DNA of 64,000 nucleotides from Erinaceus europaeus (Eukaryota; Chordata; Mammalia; Eulipotyphla; Erinaceidae). Location of the stretch: contig NC_080172.1 of assembly GCF_950295315.1 (NCBI RefSeq), positions 118,086,724-118,150,723 on the forward strand. Direction: 5' to 3'. A program made the translations under genes and the position numbers. This document shows, in pieces, positions 57,000 through 64,000 of the stretch. Each line of letters starts with the position of its first letter. Position 1 is the first letter of the stretch. The notes beneath the pieces were generated by a model. The model had not been told where the DNA came from. It saw only the letters and a program-made list of their open reading frames with translations, and did not search any database.

Positions 57000-57711
57000 G
57001 GGCCAGGAGTCCTGGGCTCGGGGAGGCAGAGCCCCTCTGGCCTGCCCATCCTGGGTGCTGAGCCCGGCCGGCACCAGGCTCCTGGGTGCGGGTGGGGGGC
57101 ACCACCACCTTCCTCGCCAGCTCAAATGCCCAGTGGGCTCACCTGATCCTGCACGCCTCCATAGTCAGCAGTTCCGACCCTCACGAGCTGACAGTTGAGA
57201 GGGAAAGGCAGGCTGCGCCTTCTGGGCAGCATGGTTCCCAGGCCATAGGCCGGACTGGGCCGGGTGCCTCCCTCAAGGGCTGAAGTGGCACGAGGCCTAT
57301 TGTGCGCTCACCCCTGCCCTGCCCCGCCCGGCCCTGCCCTGCCCTGCCGCACCCACCCGCACCCCTGGGTGCCCCACAGGCGGCTCCTGGGGGGGTGAGG
57401 GAGAGGGTGGTGCACCTGCACCGGGGCGGCCACGGAAGAGCCCGCAGCGCCCGCTGCCTCCCGGGCACGGATGCCCGGCCCTCCGCGCCGCCTCCCTCCC
57501 TGAGGGACACCGCAGGCTGCCAGGCACAGCCCGGCCTGGAGGGCGCCCCTGTCGGGCCGGGGGCAGGGCAGAGGGTGCGGAGAGGCTGCTGCGCCCAGGA
57601 GAAGCGGGCGAGTGGGGGAAGGGGCTGCCCGCGGACTAGTCTGGAGGGGTGCCAGGGGCGAGTCGAGGCCTGGGGGCAGGGGTGACATGGGGGGGGGCAC
57701 AGGTCAACCCG

Positions 57712-58650
57712 TATGGGGGTGGAGGGGTGCAGGCCCAGCCTGGGAGGGGTCAGGGTGAGGGTGGAGGGGCGCAGGCCCCGGGATGGGGATCCGGGGGTGG
57801 AGGGGTGCAGGCCCGGTCGGGATGGGGGTCCGGGGGTGGAGGGGTGCGGCCCGGTCGGGATGGGGGTCCGGGGAGGGGCGCAGACCCGGTCGGGATGGGG
57901 ATTCGGGTAGGGGTGCAGGCCCGGTCGGGATGGGGGTCTGGGGAGGGGCGCAGGCCCGGTCGGGATGGGGATTCGGGTAGGGGTGAGGGCCCGGTCGGGA
58001 TGGGGGTCTGGGGAGGGGCGCAGGCCCGGTCGGGATAGGGATTCGGGTAGGGGTGCAGGCCCGGTCGGGATGGGGTGGAGGGATGCAGGCCCGGTCGGGA
58101 TGGGGGTCCGGGGAGGGGCGCAGGCCCGGTCGGGATGGGGATCCGGGTTGGGGTCAGACCCGGTTGATGGGATCCGGGGGTGGAGGGGTGCAGGCCCGGT
58201 CGGGATGGGATCCGGGGGTGGAGGGGTGCAGGCCCGGTCGGGATGTGGGATCCGGGGGTGGAGGGGTGCAGGCCCGGTCGGGATGGGATCCGGGGGTGGA
58301 GGGGTGCAGGCCCGGTCGGGATGGGATCCGGGGGTGGAGGGGTGCAGACCCGGTCGGGATGGGATCCGGGGGTGGAGGGGTGCAGACCCGGTCGGGATGG
58401 GATCCGGGGGCGGGAGGGGTGCAGGCCCGGTCGGGATGGGATCCGGGGATGGAGGGGTGCAGACCCGGTCGGGATGGGATCGGGGGCGGGAGGGGTGCAG
58501 GCCCGGTCGGGATGGGATCCGGGGGCGGGAGGGGGGCAGGCCCGGTTGGGGTGGGGATCCGGGGGTGGAGGGTGCAGGCCCGGTCGGGATGGGATCCGGG
58601 AGTGGAGGGTGCAGGCCCGGTCGGGATCCGGGGGCGGGAGGGCAGTGGAG
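57712..58650. repeat. GC-rich minisatellite in CAPZB intron 1 beside exon 1
   Basis: About 25 tandem units of 35-39 bp share the core GCAGGCCCGGTCGGGATGG. From about 58,160 to 58,640 the unit is near 38 bp and starts GATCCGGGGGTGGAGG. From about 57,860 to 58,060 two variants of 36 and 35 bp alternate (TCCGGGGAGGGGCGCAGG and ATTCGGGTAGGGGTGCAGG), making a dimeric higher-order repeat of about 71 bp. The plus strand carries the G runs, so the CAPZB transcript would be C-rich here. The array starts about 360 bp inside intron 1 and keeps several frames open on both strands. Confidence 0.93.
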
Positions 58651-59012
58651 GGAGGGTCTCAGCCGGGGCTCGGGGCGGGCAGGCATCGCGCCTGGGCCAC
58701 CTGCGCGGGTGCCCGGCCGGAACCGCGGGTCCGAGCTGGGGGCCCCTGGGCCGGAGGTGGAGACTCGAGGCTCCGGCTGCAGCCCGGGGCGGGGCGCGCG
58801 GTGCGGGGGGTCGCAGGGTCGCAGGGTCGCGGGGCCGCGCACCCCACCCCGCCCCGCCCCGGCCCGGCCGGCCCCGCCCCGCCCGGCGGCAGGCTGCAAT
58901 CCACCTGGGCTCTGGGACCCGGCCCTCCCCCACCCGCACCCCGTTTCCGGGCCGGCGGGGGCGGGGGCGCGAGCTCGGGGGTCCCGGGCGGGGGGGGGAC
59001 GTCGCCCTTTAC

Positions 59013-59015
59013 CAT
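59013..59015 (-). CDS. CAPZB: CAPZB start codon at the last three bases of exon 1
   Basis: The minus strand reads GCCGCAGCC-ATG followed at once by GTAAAGGG, a good splice donor at 59,007-59,012. Joining ATG to exon 2 gives M-S-D-Q-Q, the known CapZ beta start. The context is favourable, with G at -3 and, after splicing, A at +4. An in-frame TGA at 59,121-59,123 lies upstream with no ATG between it and this codon, which supports the choice of start. Exon 1 therefore codes for methionine only. Confidence 0.93.
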
Positions 59016-59190
59016 GGCTGCGGCGGCGGCGGCGGCGGCGGTCCCGGCGACTGTGCTTCTCCCCCCGCGGCAGGGCCCGGCGCTTCCACTTCCCCCGGTG
59101 CCCAGGAGTGAACATCCGGGTCAGCGCCCCCTCCCCCGCGCCCGGCCGGCGCCACCTTCCTTCCCCGCCCCGCCGGGCTCGGCCCGCCCC
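59016..59190 (-). other. CAPZB: CAPZB exon 1, 5' untranslated region (5' limit estimated)
   Basis: This is the GC-rich leader upstream of the ATG. It contains about seven GCC/CCG triplets at 59,020-59,041. An out-of-frame upstream ATG at 59,113-59,115 opens an arginine-rich frame that overlaps the main start. The true 5' end cannot be read from sequence; I place it between roughly 59,100 and 59,190 because the CCAAT box is at 59,208 and there is no TATA box. Confidence 0.6.
59113..59115 (-). promoter_or_regulatory. Upstream ATG of an overlapping uORF in the CAPZB leader
   Basis: The uATG has a weak context (C at -3, T at +4). Its frame runs 34 codons plus one base to the exon 1 end, passing the main ATG out of frame. 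After splicing it takes AG from exon 2 and meets TGA, giving a 35-residue peptide with seven consecutive arginines near its C-terminus. It exists only if transcription starts upstream of 59,115. Confidence 0.5.
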
Positions 59191-59207
59191 CCGCGGCCGG
59201 CTCTCGG

Positions 59208-59361
59208 CCAATGAGCGCGCGGGGCCGCGGTCATCGCCAAGTATGGAGCGCCGCGCGGGGGGCGGGTCCGCGGGGGCGGGGCCTAGAGGGAGGGCGGGGT
59301 CCGATAGGGGCGGGGCCTGGTAGGGGCGGGGCCAGCGGCGCGCAGGGCAGGGCGGGGCGGG
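59208..59361 (-). promoter_or_regulatory. TATA-less CAPZB promoter: CCAAT box and GC-box cluster
   Basis: A CCAAT motif in the context GGCCAATGAG (NF-Y type) lies at 59,208-59,212. Several GGGGCGGGGC-like Sp1/KLF boxes follow at about 59,259, 59,274, 59,292, 59,307, 59,323 and 59,350. No TATA motif lies nearby. The order, with GC boxes distal and CCAAT nearer the gene about 190 bp from the ATG, suits a minus-strand housekeeping promoter. Confidence 0.75.
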
Positions 59362-59784
59362 GTCCTCCGGGGTCGCGGCTGCGGCTCTGGGTCCCACCCG
59401 GCCTCTGGGGCTGCGGAGGCGACTGGTGGCCGAGGGGCGGTGGTGGCGGCCCCCGGGCGGAGATGCGGGCGGCCCAGGGCCTGGGGAGGGTTTGGGGGAC
59501 TGGCAGGGCTGGGCCCCCCACCCCGCCGGCGCACCCACGCCTCCCGCAGGACCCGGAACTGGCGGCCCCGCCTGCACCCCGCGCGCAGGGCGGACCTGGG
59601 CTGGAATCCCAGCCGTGGGCATGGCCGCCGCACCCGCGCCTGAGCTGGGCCCCGCAGCCTCGGGCCACCCTGCTCCGGGAGCACCTGTGACCTGGCCTGC
59701 ACTGGGCGCCCAAACCAAGGGGCCCTGCTGCAGAAAACTGAGGCCCACGCGCAGATCAATCAGGAAACTGGGCTCAGCCAGGTT

Positions 59785-60178
59785 GCAGACGCTGCCATGA
59801 CACCAACCTGACCTCCCTGGGCAGACGCCCTCCCCCGTGTGTCCTGGAGCCTCCCCTCCCAGACCCCTGCCCCACTAGGGACAGACAGACACAGGCTGGG
59901 GGTGTGGGTCCACCTGCCAACACCCATGTCCAGCGGAGAAGCAGCGACAGAAGCCAGAACTCGCACCTGCTGCTCCCCATAAAGAATCTGGGTCCCTGCT
60001 CCCAGAGGGATAAAGAACAGGGACGCTTCCCATGGAGGGGAGGGGACAGGAGCTCTGCTTTGCCTTGTAGGCAACCCAGGCAGGCTCTAGCCCAGCCCCA
60101 GTCCGCGCTGCACTGAAGTTAGCTTCTGTGCTATGGTCTCTCAGTCTGGCTTTTCTGTATCCATAAAAAATAAAATAT
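59785..60178 (+). mobile_element. Retroposon R copy 4, in CAPZB 5' flank
   Basis: AGACCCCTGCCCCACTAGGG, CACCCATGTCCAGCGGAGAA and GCTCCCAGAGGGATAAAGAA align with R copies 2 and 3. The end CCATAAAAAATAAAATAT marks the 3' side. It is the nearest mobile element upstream of the promoter. Confidence 0.75.
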
Positions 60179-60179
60179 C

Positions 60180-60555
60180 GGAGGTCGGGCGGTAGCGCAG
60201 CGGGTTAAGCGCACGTGGTGCAAAGCCCAAGGACCGGCATAAGGATCTCGGTTCGAGCCCCCGGCTCCCCACCTGCAGGGGAGTCGCTTCACAGGCCCTG
60301 AAGCAGGTCTGCAGGTGTCTGTCTTTCTCTCCCCGTCTCTGTCTTCCCCTCCTCTCTCCATTTCTCTCTGTCCTATCCAACAATGAGGACAATAGTAACT
60401 ACAACAAGAATAAAAAAAAATGGCAAAAAGGGGGAAAATAAGTAAATGAAAAAAAAAAGGGCAACAAAAGAGAAAAAAATAGCCTCCAGGAGCAGTGGAT
60501 TTGTGGTGCAGGCACCGAGCCCCAGCAATAACCCTGAAAGCAGAAAAAGAAAATC
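60180..60555 (+). repeat. SINE-A long form, inserted at the R tail
   Basis: GGTAGCGCAGCGGGTTAAGC head, body, tail with several A runs, then the module at about 60,481-60,540. Confidence 0.95.
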
Positions 60556-60975
60556 ACAGAAATTCTTCATTCAACAAATATTAGTTGGGCTTGGTCTAAA
60601 AGGCTGGATACCCAGAATGCTAACAATACCTTGCTCCCTGGCTTATGGAAAGCAGGACAGGTCATATGCAGACGTTAACTGTTAAGTTGCAAAAACAACA
60701 AGATTGTGCTCAGCACAGTGCAGCCAAGCTCCCTGGGCCTGGACCTCAGCGAGCTGTAGTTCAGGAAAAGTTGCCACCCGCCTACAGGCCAAGCCAGACA
60801 GGCCCACAAAAAATGAGGTAGACCTGTGCTGTGAGAATTCAGAGCAGGGAGTGGCACTGAGGAGGCCTTTCACTGGCTAAGTATTTACTCAATGCTGGCC
60901 GTACCCCTGGTTCTCTCTGGGGTTGAAGGGTAGAATGGGGAGCAATCGGTGCCTATGCAAAGTCTGAAGTTACAA
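60556..60975. other. CAPZB 5' flank, unique or ancient sequence
   Basis: TTCATTCAACAAATATTAGT at about 60,568 resembles the start of an ancient mammalian repeat. Nothing else recognised. Confidence 0.4.
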
Positions 60976-61220
60976 TATGGGGGGGTGCCCCTGGTTGAGC
61001 ACACACATTACAGTGCGTAAGGACCCAGGTTCGAGCTCCAGTCTCCAACTACAGGGCAAAGCTTTGTGAGTGATGAAGCAGGGCTATAGGCACATCTCTC
61101 TCTCTCTCCCTCTCTCTCTTTTTCTCTCGCTCTCTCTCGCTTTCTCTATTTCTGACTTTTTCTATTTCAATTTCTGACTGTATCCAATAAATAAATACAG
61201 ATATTAAAAAACAAAACAAC
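60976..61220 (+). repeat. SINE-B with expanded CT tract
   Basis: CCCTGGTTGAGCACACACAT, GGTTCGAGCTCCAGTCTCC, a long CT-rich run at 61,095-61,180 and ATCCAATAAATAAATACAG. Confidence 0.92.
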
Positions 61221-61572
61221 CACAGTGCCTGGGGGTAATTAAAGATGTGGAGAGAAGCCAGAGTAAAGGAATAAGCAAAGTCAAGCTATTGTCAAGAGTG
61301 GCCGGGAACACCTAACTTTGGATCCGAGTGGGGAACAAGGAACTGAATGAATGCCCAGCAGGGACCGGCCTGTGTTCAGGAGGCTCAGGCTGAGCGAAGG
61401 GAGAGCTGTGGGAGCTGGAGTCAGTGGCAGAGCCCTGGCGGGGTCTGGCCTGCACTTTTACAAAGATAAAGAGCCTGCCATGCTCCAGAATGGACTGCAG
61501 GGGGACTAGGACAGTTGGAAAGCTGCTTCTGTAGTCAAAGAATTTTGTATTTTTTAAAAAGCATTTCCGTGG
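61221..61572. other. CAPZB 5' flank, unique sequence
   Basis: No element recognised. Confidence 0.5.
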
Positions 61573-61573
61573 A

Positions 61574-61844
61574 GTCAGGTGATGGCGCAGTGGGTTAAGC
61601 GCACGTGGCGCAAGGCAAAAGGACCGGTGTAAGGATTCCGGTTCGAGCTCCTGGCTCCCCACCTGCAGGGGAGTGGCTTCTCAGGCGGTGAAGCAGGTCT
61701 GCGGGTGTCTGTCTTTCTCTCCTCCTCTCTCCTCCCCTCCTCTCTCCGTTTCTCTGTCCCATCCAACAACAATGACATCAATAACAACAATAATAAAACA
61801 ACATGGGCAACAAAAAGGAGGGAATAAATATTTTTTTTTTTTAA
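61574..61844 (+). repeat. SINE-A with target-site duplication
   Basis: Complete head, body and tail. AAAAAGCATTTCCGTGGA at 61,556-61,573 and AAAAAGCATTTCTTTGGA at 61,845-61,862 flank it, differing at two bases. Confidence 0.95.
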
Positions 61845-61864
61845 AAAAAGCATTTCTTTGGAGC

Positions 61865-61975
61865 TCCCTGTGTGCTGGATACTATTAAGCATTTTGCAAA
61901 TAACTCACTTAGTCCTTGTAACAGAGACTGGGAGAGGTAGACTCAGCATCACACAGCAGAGATGAGATTTTAGCC
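61865..61975 (+). repeat. MIR-type ancient repeat
   Basis: CTGTGTGCTGGATACTATTA, AACTCACTTAGTCCTTGTAA and CAGCATCACACAGCAGAGAT follow MIR order. Confidence 0.65.
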
Positions 61976-62063
61976 ACGGCGACAGCGAGAGAGGTGCTAA
62001 GAAGGGGTTCTGTTCTGGGTATTTGCCCATTGAGTTGGCAGTGGGCAAAAACAGTCAAGAATA

Positions 62064-62065
<2 letters not shown>

Positions 62066-62112
<47 letters not shown>
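62066..62112. repeat. (CA)n microsatellite
   Basis: About 23 CA units. Confidence 0.96.
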
Positions 62113-62114
<2 letters not shown>

Positions 62115-62240
62115 CTAGAAGGAAGTGTCATTTGTTGGTCTGTGGAAGACTAGAAGTAGGGTTTGCTCTAGGGTTGGGGGGGTGGTAAAGAATTAGTTTG
62201 GGACAATTTGTGTTTCAGATGCTGATAGAAGATGTCAGAT

Positions 62241-62384
62241 AGTGGTCTGGGAGGTGGCGCAGTGGATAAAGCACTGGACTCTCAAGTACAAGGTCCTGAG
62301 TTCAATCCCTGGCAGCACATGTATCAGAGTGATGTCTGGTTCTTTCTCTCCTCCTTTCTCATGAATAAAATATTTTTTTAAAAA
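62241..62384 (+). repeat. SINE-C with perfect 14-bp target-site duplication
   Basis: Full-length element. AGAAGATGTCAGAT is repeated at 62,227-62,240 and 62,385-62,398 without mismatch, the clearest recent insertion in the window. Confidence 0.97.
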
Positions 62385-62574
62385 AGAAGATGTCAGATCA
62401 TCAGAATGGAAGTCCAGAGTTGGAGCTAGTGACACGGCATTTAAACATACCTAACAGGATGATGTGTAAAAATGGGCTTGTTTGGGGAATGAAAGCGAAG
62501 AGGAGAGGTCACGTACATAGGAGTCAGCAAGGAGACAGGAAGGCAGGAGGAGGGCTAAGAGAAGGTGATGCTCC

Positions 62575-62752
62575 AGTGCCAGGCGGTGGTGCACCTGGTT
62601 AAGCACTCACATTAAAGTGCACAAGGACCCGGGTTCAAGCCCCTGGTCCCCACCTGCAGGGGGAAGTTTCATGAGTGGTGGTGAACCAGGGCTACTCTCC
62701 CTATCTTCCCCCCTCAATTTCTCTCTGTCTCTATCCAGTAATAAATTGAAAG
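62575..62752 (+). repeat. SINE-B
   Basis: GGTGGTGCACCTGGTTAAGC, GGGTTCAAGCCCCTGGTCC, body, CTATCCAGTAATAAATTG. Confidence 0.94.
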
Positions 62753-62787
62753 TGATATCAGTCTGGGAAGCTAAAGAGTGAGGGCAT

Positions 62788-63060
62788 GGGGAGCCGGGCA
62801 GTGCCACAGCAGGTTAAGTGCACATAGTGTGAAGCATAAGGACTGGTGCAGAGATCTTGGTTCAAGCCCTGGCTCCCCAACTGTAAGGTGAAGCAGGTCT
62901 GTAGGTGTCTCTCTTTCTCTCCCCCTCTCTATATTCCACTCCCCTCTCAAGTTCTCTCTGTCCTATCCAAAAAATTGAAAAAATGGCCACAGGAGCGGTG
63001 GATTGGTAGTGCCAGCACCAAGCCCCAGCAATACTCTGGAGGCAAAAAACAAACAAAAAA
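62788..63060 (+). repeat. SINE-A long form lacking the A/C-rich tail
   Basis: Head, shortened body, TCCTATCCAAAAAATTG, then the module (GGCCACAGGAGCGGTGGATT to CTCTGGAGGC) and (CAAA)n. Confidence 0.9.
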
Positions 63061-63376
63061 GGGGGTGGGGTGGTAGCACAGCAGGTGGCACAAAGCACAA
63101 GGACCGACACAAGGATCCTGGTTTGAGCCCCGGCTCCCCACCTGCAGGGGAGTCGCTTCCCAGGCGGTGAAGCAGGTCTGCAGGTGTCTGTCTCTCCCCC
63201 TCTCTGTCTTCCCCTCCTCTCTCCATTTCTCTCTGTCCTATCCAGCAGCGAACAACAACAACAATAGTAATGACAACAACAAGGGCAACAAAAGGGGGAA
63301 AATGGCCTCCAGGAGCAGTGGATTCACGATGCAGGCACTGAGCTCCAGCAATGAGCCTGGAGGCAAAAAAAAAAAA
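63061..63376 (+). repeat. SINE-A long form
   Basis: It follows the previous SINE without spacer. The head is shortened (GGTAGCACAGCAGGTGGCAC); body, tail and module (63,305-63,364) are complete, with an A run at the end. Confidence 0.95.
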
Positions 63377-63510
63377 GTAAGGGCTGAGGGAAAGTCTTGT
63401 GAAAGGAGTGACACTTGAGCGAAGTCAGATTAGAGGAGGCCTTGTCAACAGTGCATTGCCCAGATGCTCTCACCTAGTCACCTAGCCCTTAGGTGTGAAC
63501 ACAATGCCTT

Positions 63511-63800
63511 TCTTTTTTTCTTTTTTTTCTTTTTGCCTCCAGGGTTATTGCTGGGCTCAGTGCCTGCACCATGAATCCACCGCTCCTGGAGGCCATTTCC
63601 CCCCCTTTTGTTGCCCTTGTTGTTGTGGCCTTGTTGTGGTCATTATTGTTGCTGATGTCTTTTGTTGTTGGACAGGACAGAGAGAAATGGAGAGAGGAGG
63701 GAGAGACAGAGAGGGGGAGAGAAAGACAGACGCCTGCAGACCTGCTTCACCTGTGAAGCGACTCCACGTGCATTTAACCCACTGCGCTGCCCGCCCCCCA
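63511..63800 (-). repeat. SINE-A long form with deleted head
   Basis: Complemented module, tail and body, then CTGTGAAGCGACTCCACGTG jumps to the outer head, so the B box region is missing. Confidence 0.93.
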
Positions 63801-63832
63801 TTTAATCTTTGCACAGCTTGTTTTTCCTCTTT

Positions 63833-63957
63833 GTTTTTACCAGAGCCCTGCTCAGCTCTGGCTGATAGTTCAGGTGGGAGGGGAGATTGAACCTGGGACT
63901 TCGGAGCCTCAGTCAGAGGAGTCTCTTTGTATAGCCGTTATGCTGTCTACCCTCGCC
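63833..63957 (-). repeat. SINE-D
   Basis: AGAGCCCTGCTCAGCTCTGG, GAGATTGAACCTGGGACTTC, CCGTTATGCTGTCTACCC. Confidence 0.92.
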
Positions 63958-64000
63958 CTGTTTTTGTTGTTTGTGCTTTTTGTTTTTGTGGAAGCTTTTT

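Larger units (their letters stand above)
1..59190 (-). other. CAPZB: CAPZB gene, 5' part (exons 1-2, intron 1, part of intron 2)
   Basis: CAPZB encodes the beta subunit of the CapZ heterodimer, which caps actin filament barbed ends in the cytosol and at the sarcomeric Z-disc, and also sits in dynactin. Only the first 31 codons are in this window: the ATG at 59,013-59,015 and 30 codons at 13,481-13,570. Both junctions are phase 0 with canonical GT and AG dinucleotides. Exon 3, which should continue with the residues V-P-S-L-C-E-D, was looked for on the minus strand below 13,480 and not found, so it probably lies outside the window. The right-hand limit is an estimate because the transcription start is not visible. 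In human the gene is also large with a long first intron. Confidence 0.93.
57000..59720. promoter_or_regulatory. CpG island spanning CAPZB promoter, exon 1 and start of intron 1
   Basis: CG dinucleotides are very frequent here compared with most of the intron, and the stretch lacks any SINE or L1 from about 56,250 to 59,760. It covers the promoter, the leader, the donor and a GC-rich minisatellite. The freedom from insertions suggests selection on a broad promoter. Its length is inflated by the minisatellite. Confidence 0.85.

Noticed and set aside
59014..59214. Plus-strand ATG in good context starting an alanine-rich frame opposite the CAPZB ATG
   Set aside because: CCATGG is a palindrome, so a good start context on one strand creates one on the other. 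The frame is encoded by the CGG triplet repeat and GC-rich leader, with no known protein similarity.
57965..59323. 452-codon plus-strand frame in the same region
   Set aside because: Same composition effect. Its repeats mirror the minisatellite units and no domain is present.
57181..59748. 855-codon open frame on the minus strand across the CpG island
   Set aside because: It is proline/arginine-rich, is read mainly from the GC minisatellite and promoter, crosses the CAPZB exon 1 donor, and coexists with long frames on the other strand. Low stop-codon frequency in GC-rich DNA explains it.
1107..62112. Cysteine/valine and histidine/threonine repeats in short frames
   Set aside because: They are translations of (TG)n or (CA)n microsatellites at 1,107, 16,864, 19,178, 41,854 and 62,066.
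2561..63376. Pol III-type A and B boxes as tRNA genes
   Set aside because: All B boxes found (GGTTCGAGCCC and variants) lie in SINE heads that lack a full cloverleaf and acceptor stem.

Overview
The window is mammalian nuclear DNA, most likely from a hedgehog (Erinaceus europaeus or a close relative). The main evidence is the dense set of tRNA-derived SINEs that I recognise from hedgehog sequence, plus L1 LINE fragments. I can support one protein-coding gene: CAPZB (F-actin capping protein subunit beta) on the minus strand. Its promoter CpG island and exon 1 lie near 59 kb, its second exon lies at 13,481-13,570, and the gene continues past position 1. Exon 1 contributes only the ATG codon, which abuts a GTAAAG splice donor. 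Intron 1 therefore separates the start codon from codon 2 by 45,442 bp, and about 70% of the window is this one intron.

Layout: 1-13,480 is part of intron 2, and exon 3 was not seen. Exon 2 is at 13,481-13,570. Intron 1 runs from 13,571 to 59,012. It holds most of the SINEs, four L1 pieces (13.85, 28.1-29.4, 38.15-40.7 and 44.8-45.9 kb), a probable solo LTR (about 17.5-18.0 kb), several MIR-like ancient repeats, and a second retroposon family (called R here, three of its four copies). It also has a 300-bp purine tract (36.1 kb), a minisatellite at 46.5 kb, and a GC-rich minisatellite (57.7-58.65 kb) close to the exon 1 donor. The CpG island and promoter with GC boxes and a CCAAT box lie at about 57.0-59.7 kb. 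59.76-64.0 kb is 5' flanking DNA, again SINE-rich.

Repeat names used below are mine. SINE-A: tRNA-like head (B box GGTTCGAGCCC), body ending in CTGTCCTATCCAACAA, A/C-rich tail; a long form adds a 3' module bounded by GCCTCCAGG and CCTGGAGGC. SINE-B: head with CACCTGGTTGAGCGCACA, body with GAAGCAGGGCTGCAGG, end CCAATAAATAAA. SINE-C: short, head GGGAGGTGGCGCAGTGGATA, body CAGAGTGATGTCTGG. SINE-D: short, body GGTTCAATCCCCAGCACCA then GAGCTGAGCAGTGCTCTGG. These probably correspond to the published hedgehog ERI-type SINEs, but I could not match names without a repeat library.

Nearly every long open frame here is a by-product of SINE, L1 or GC-rich minisatellite sequence. No non-coding RNA gene, CRISPR array or bacterial feature was seen. 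The most notable structures are the split CAPZB start with an overlapping arginine-rich upstream ORF, the two-tier minisatellite beside exon 1, the R retroposon family with an internal length variant, and the SINE 3' module shared between different SINE bodies.
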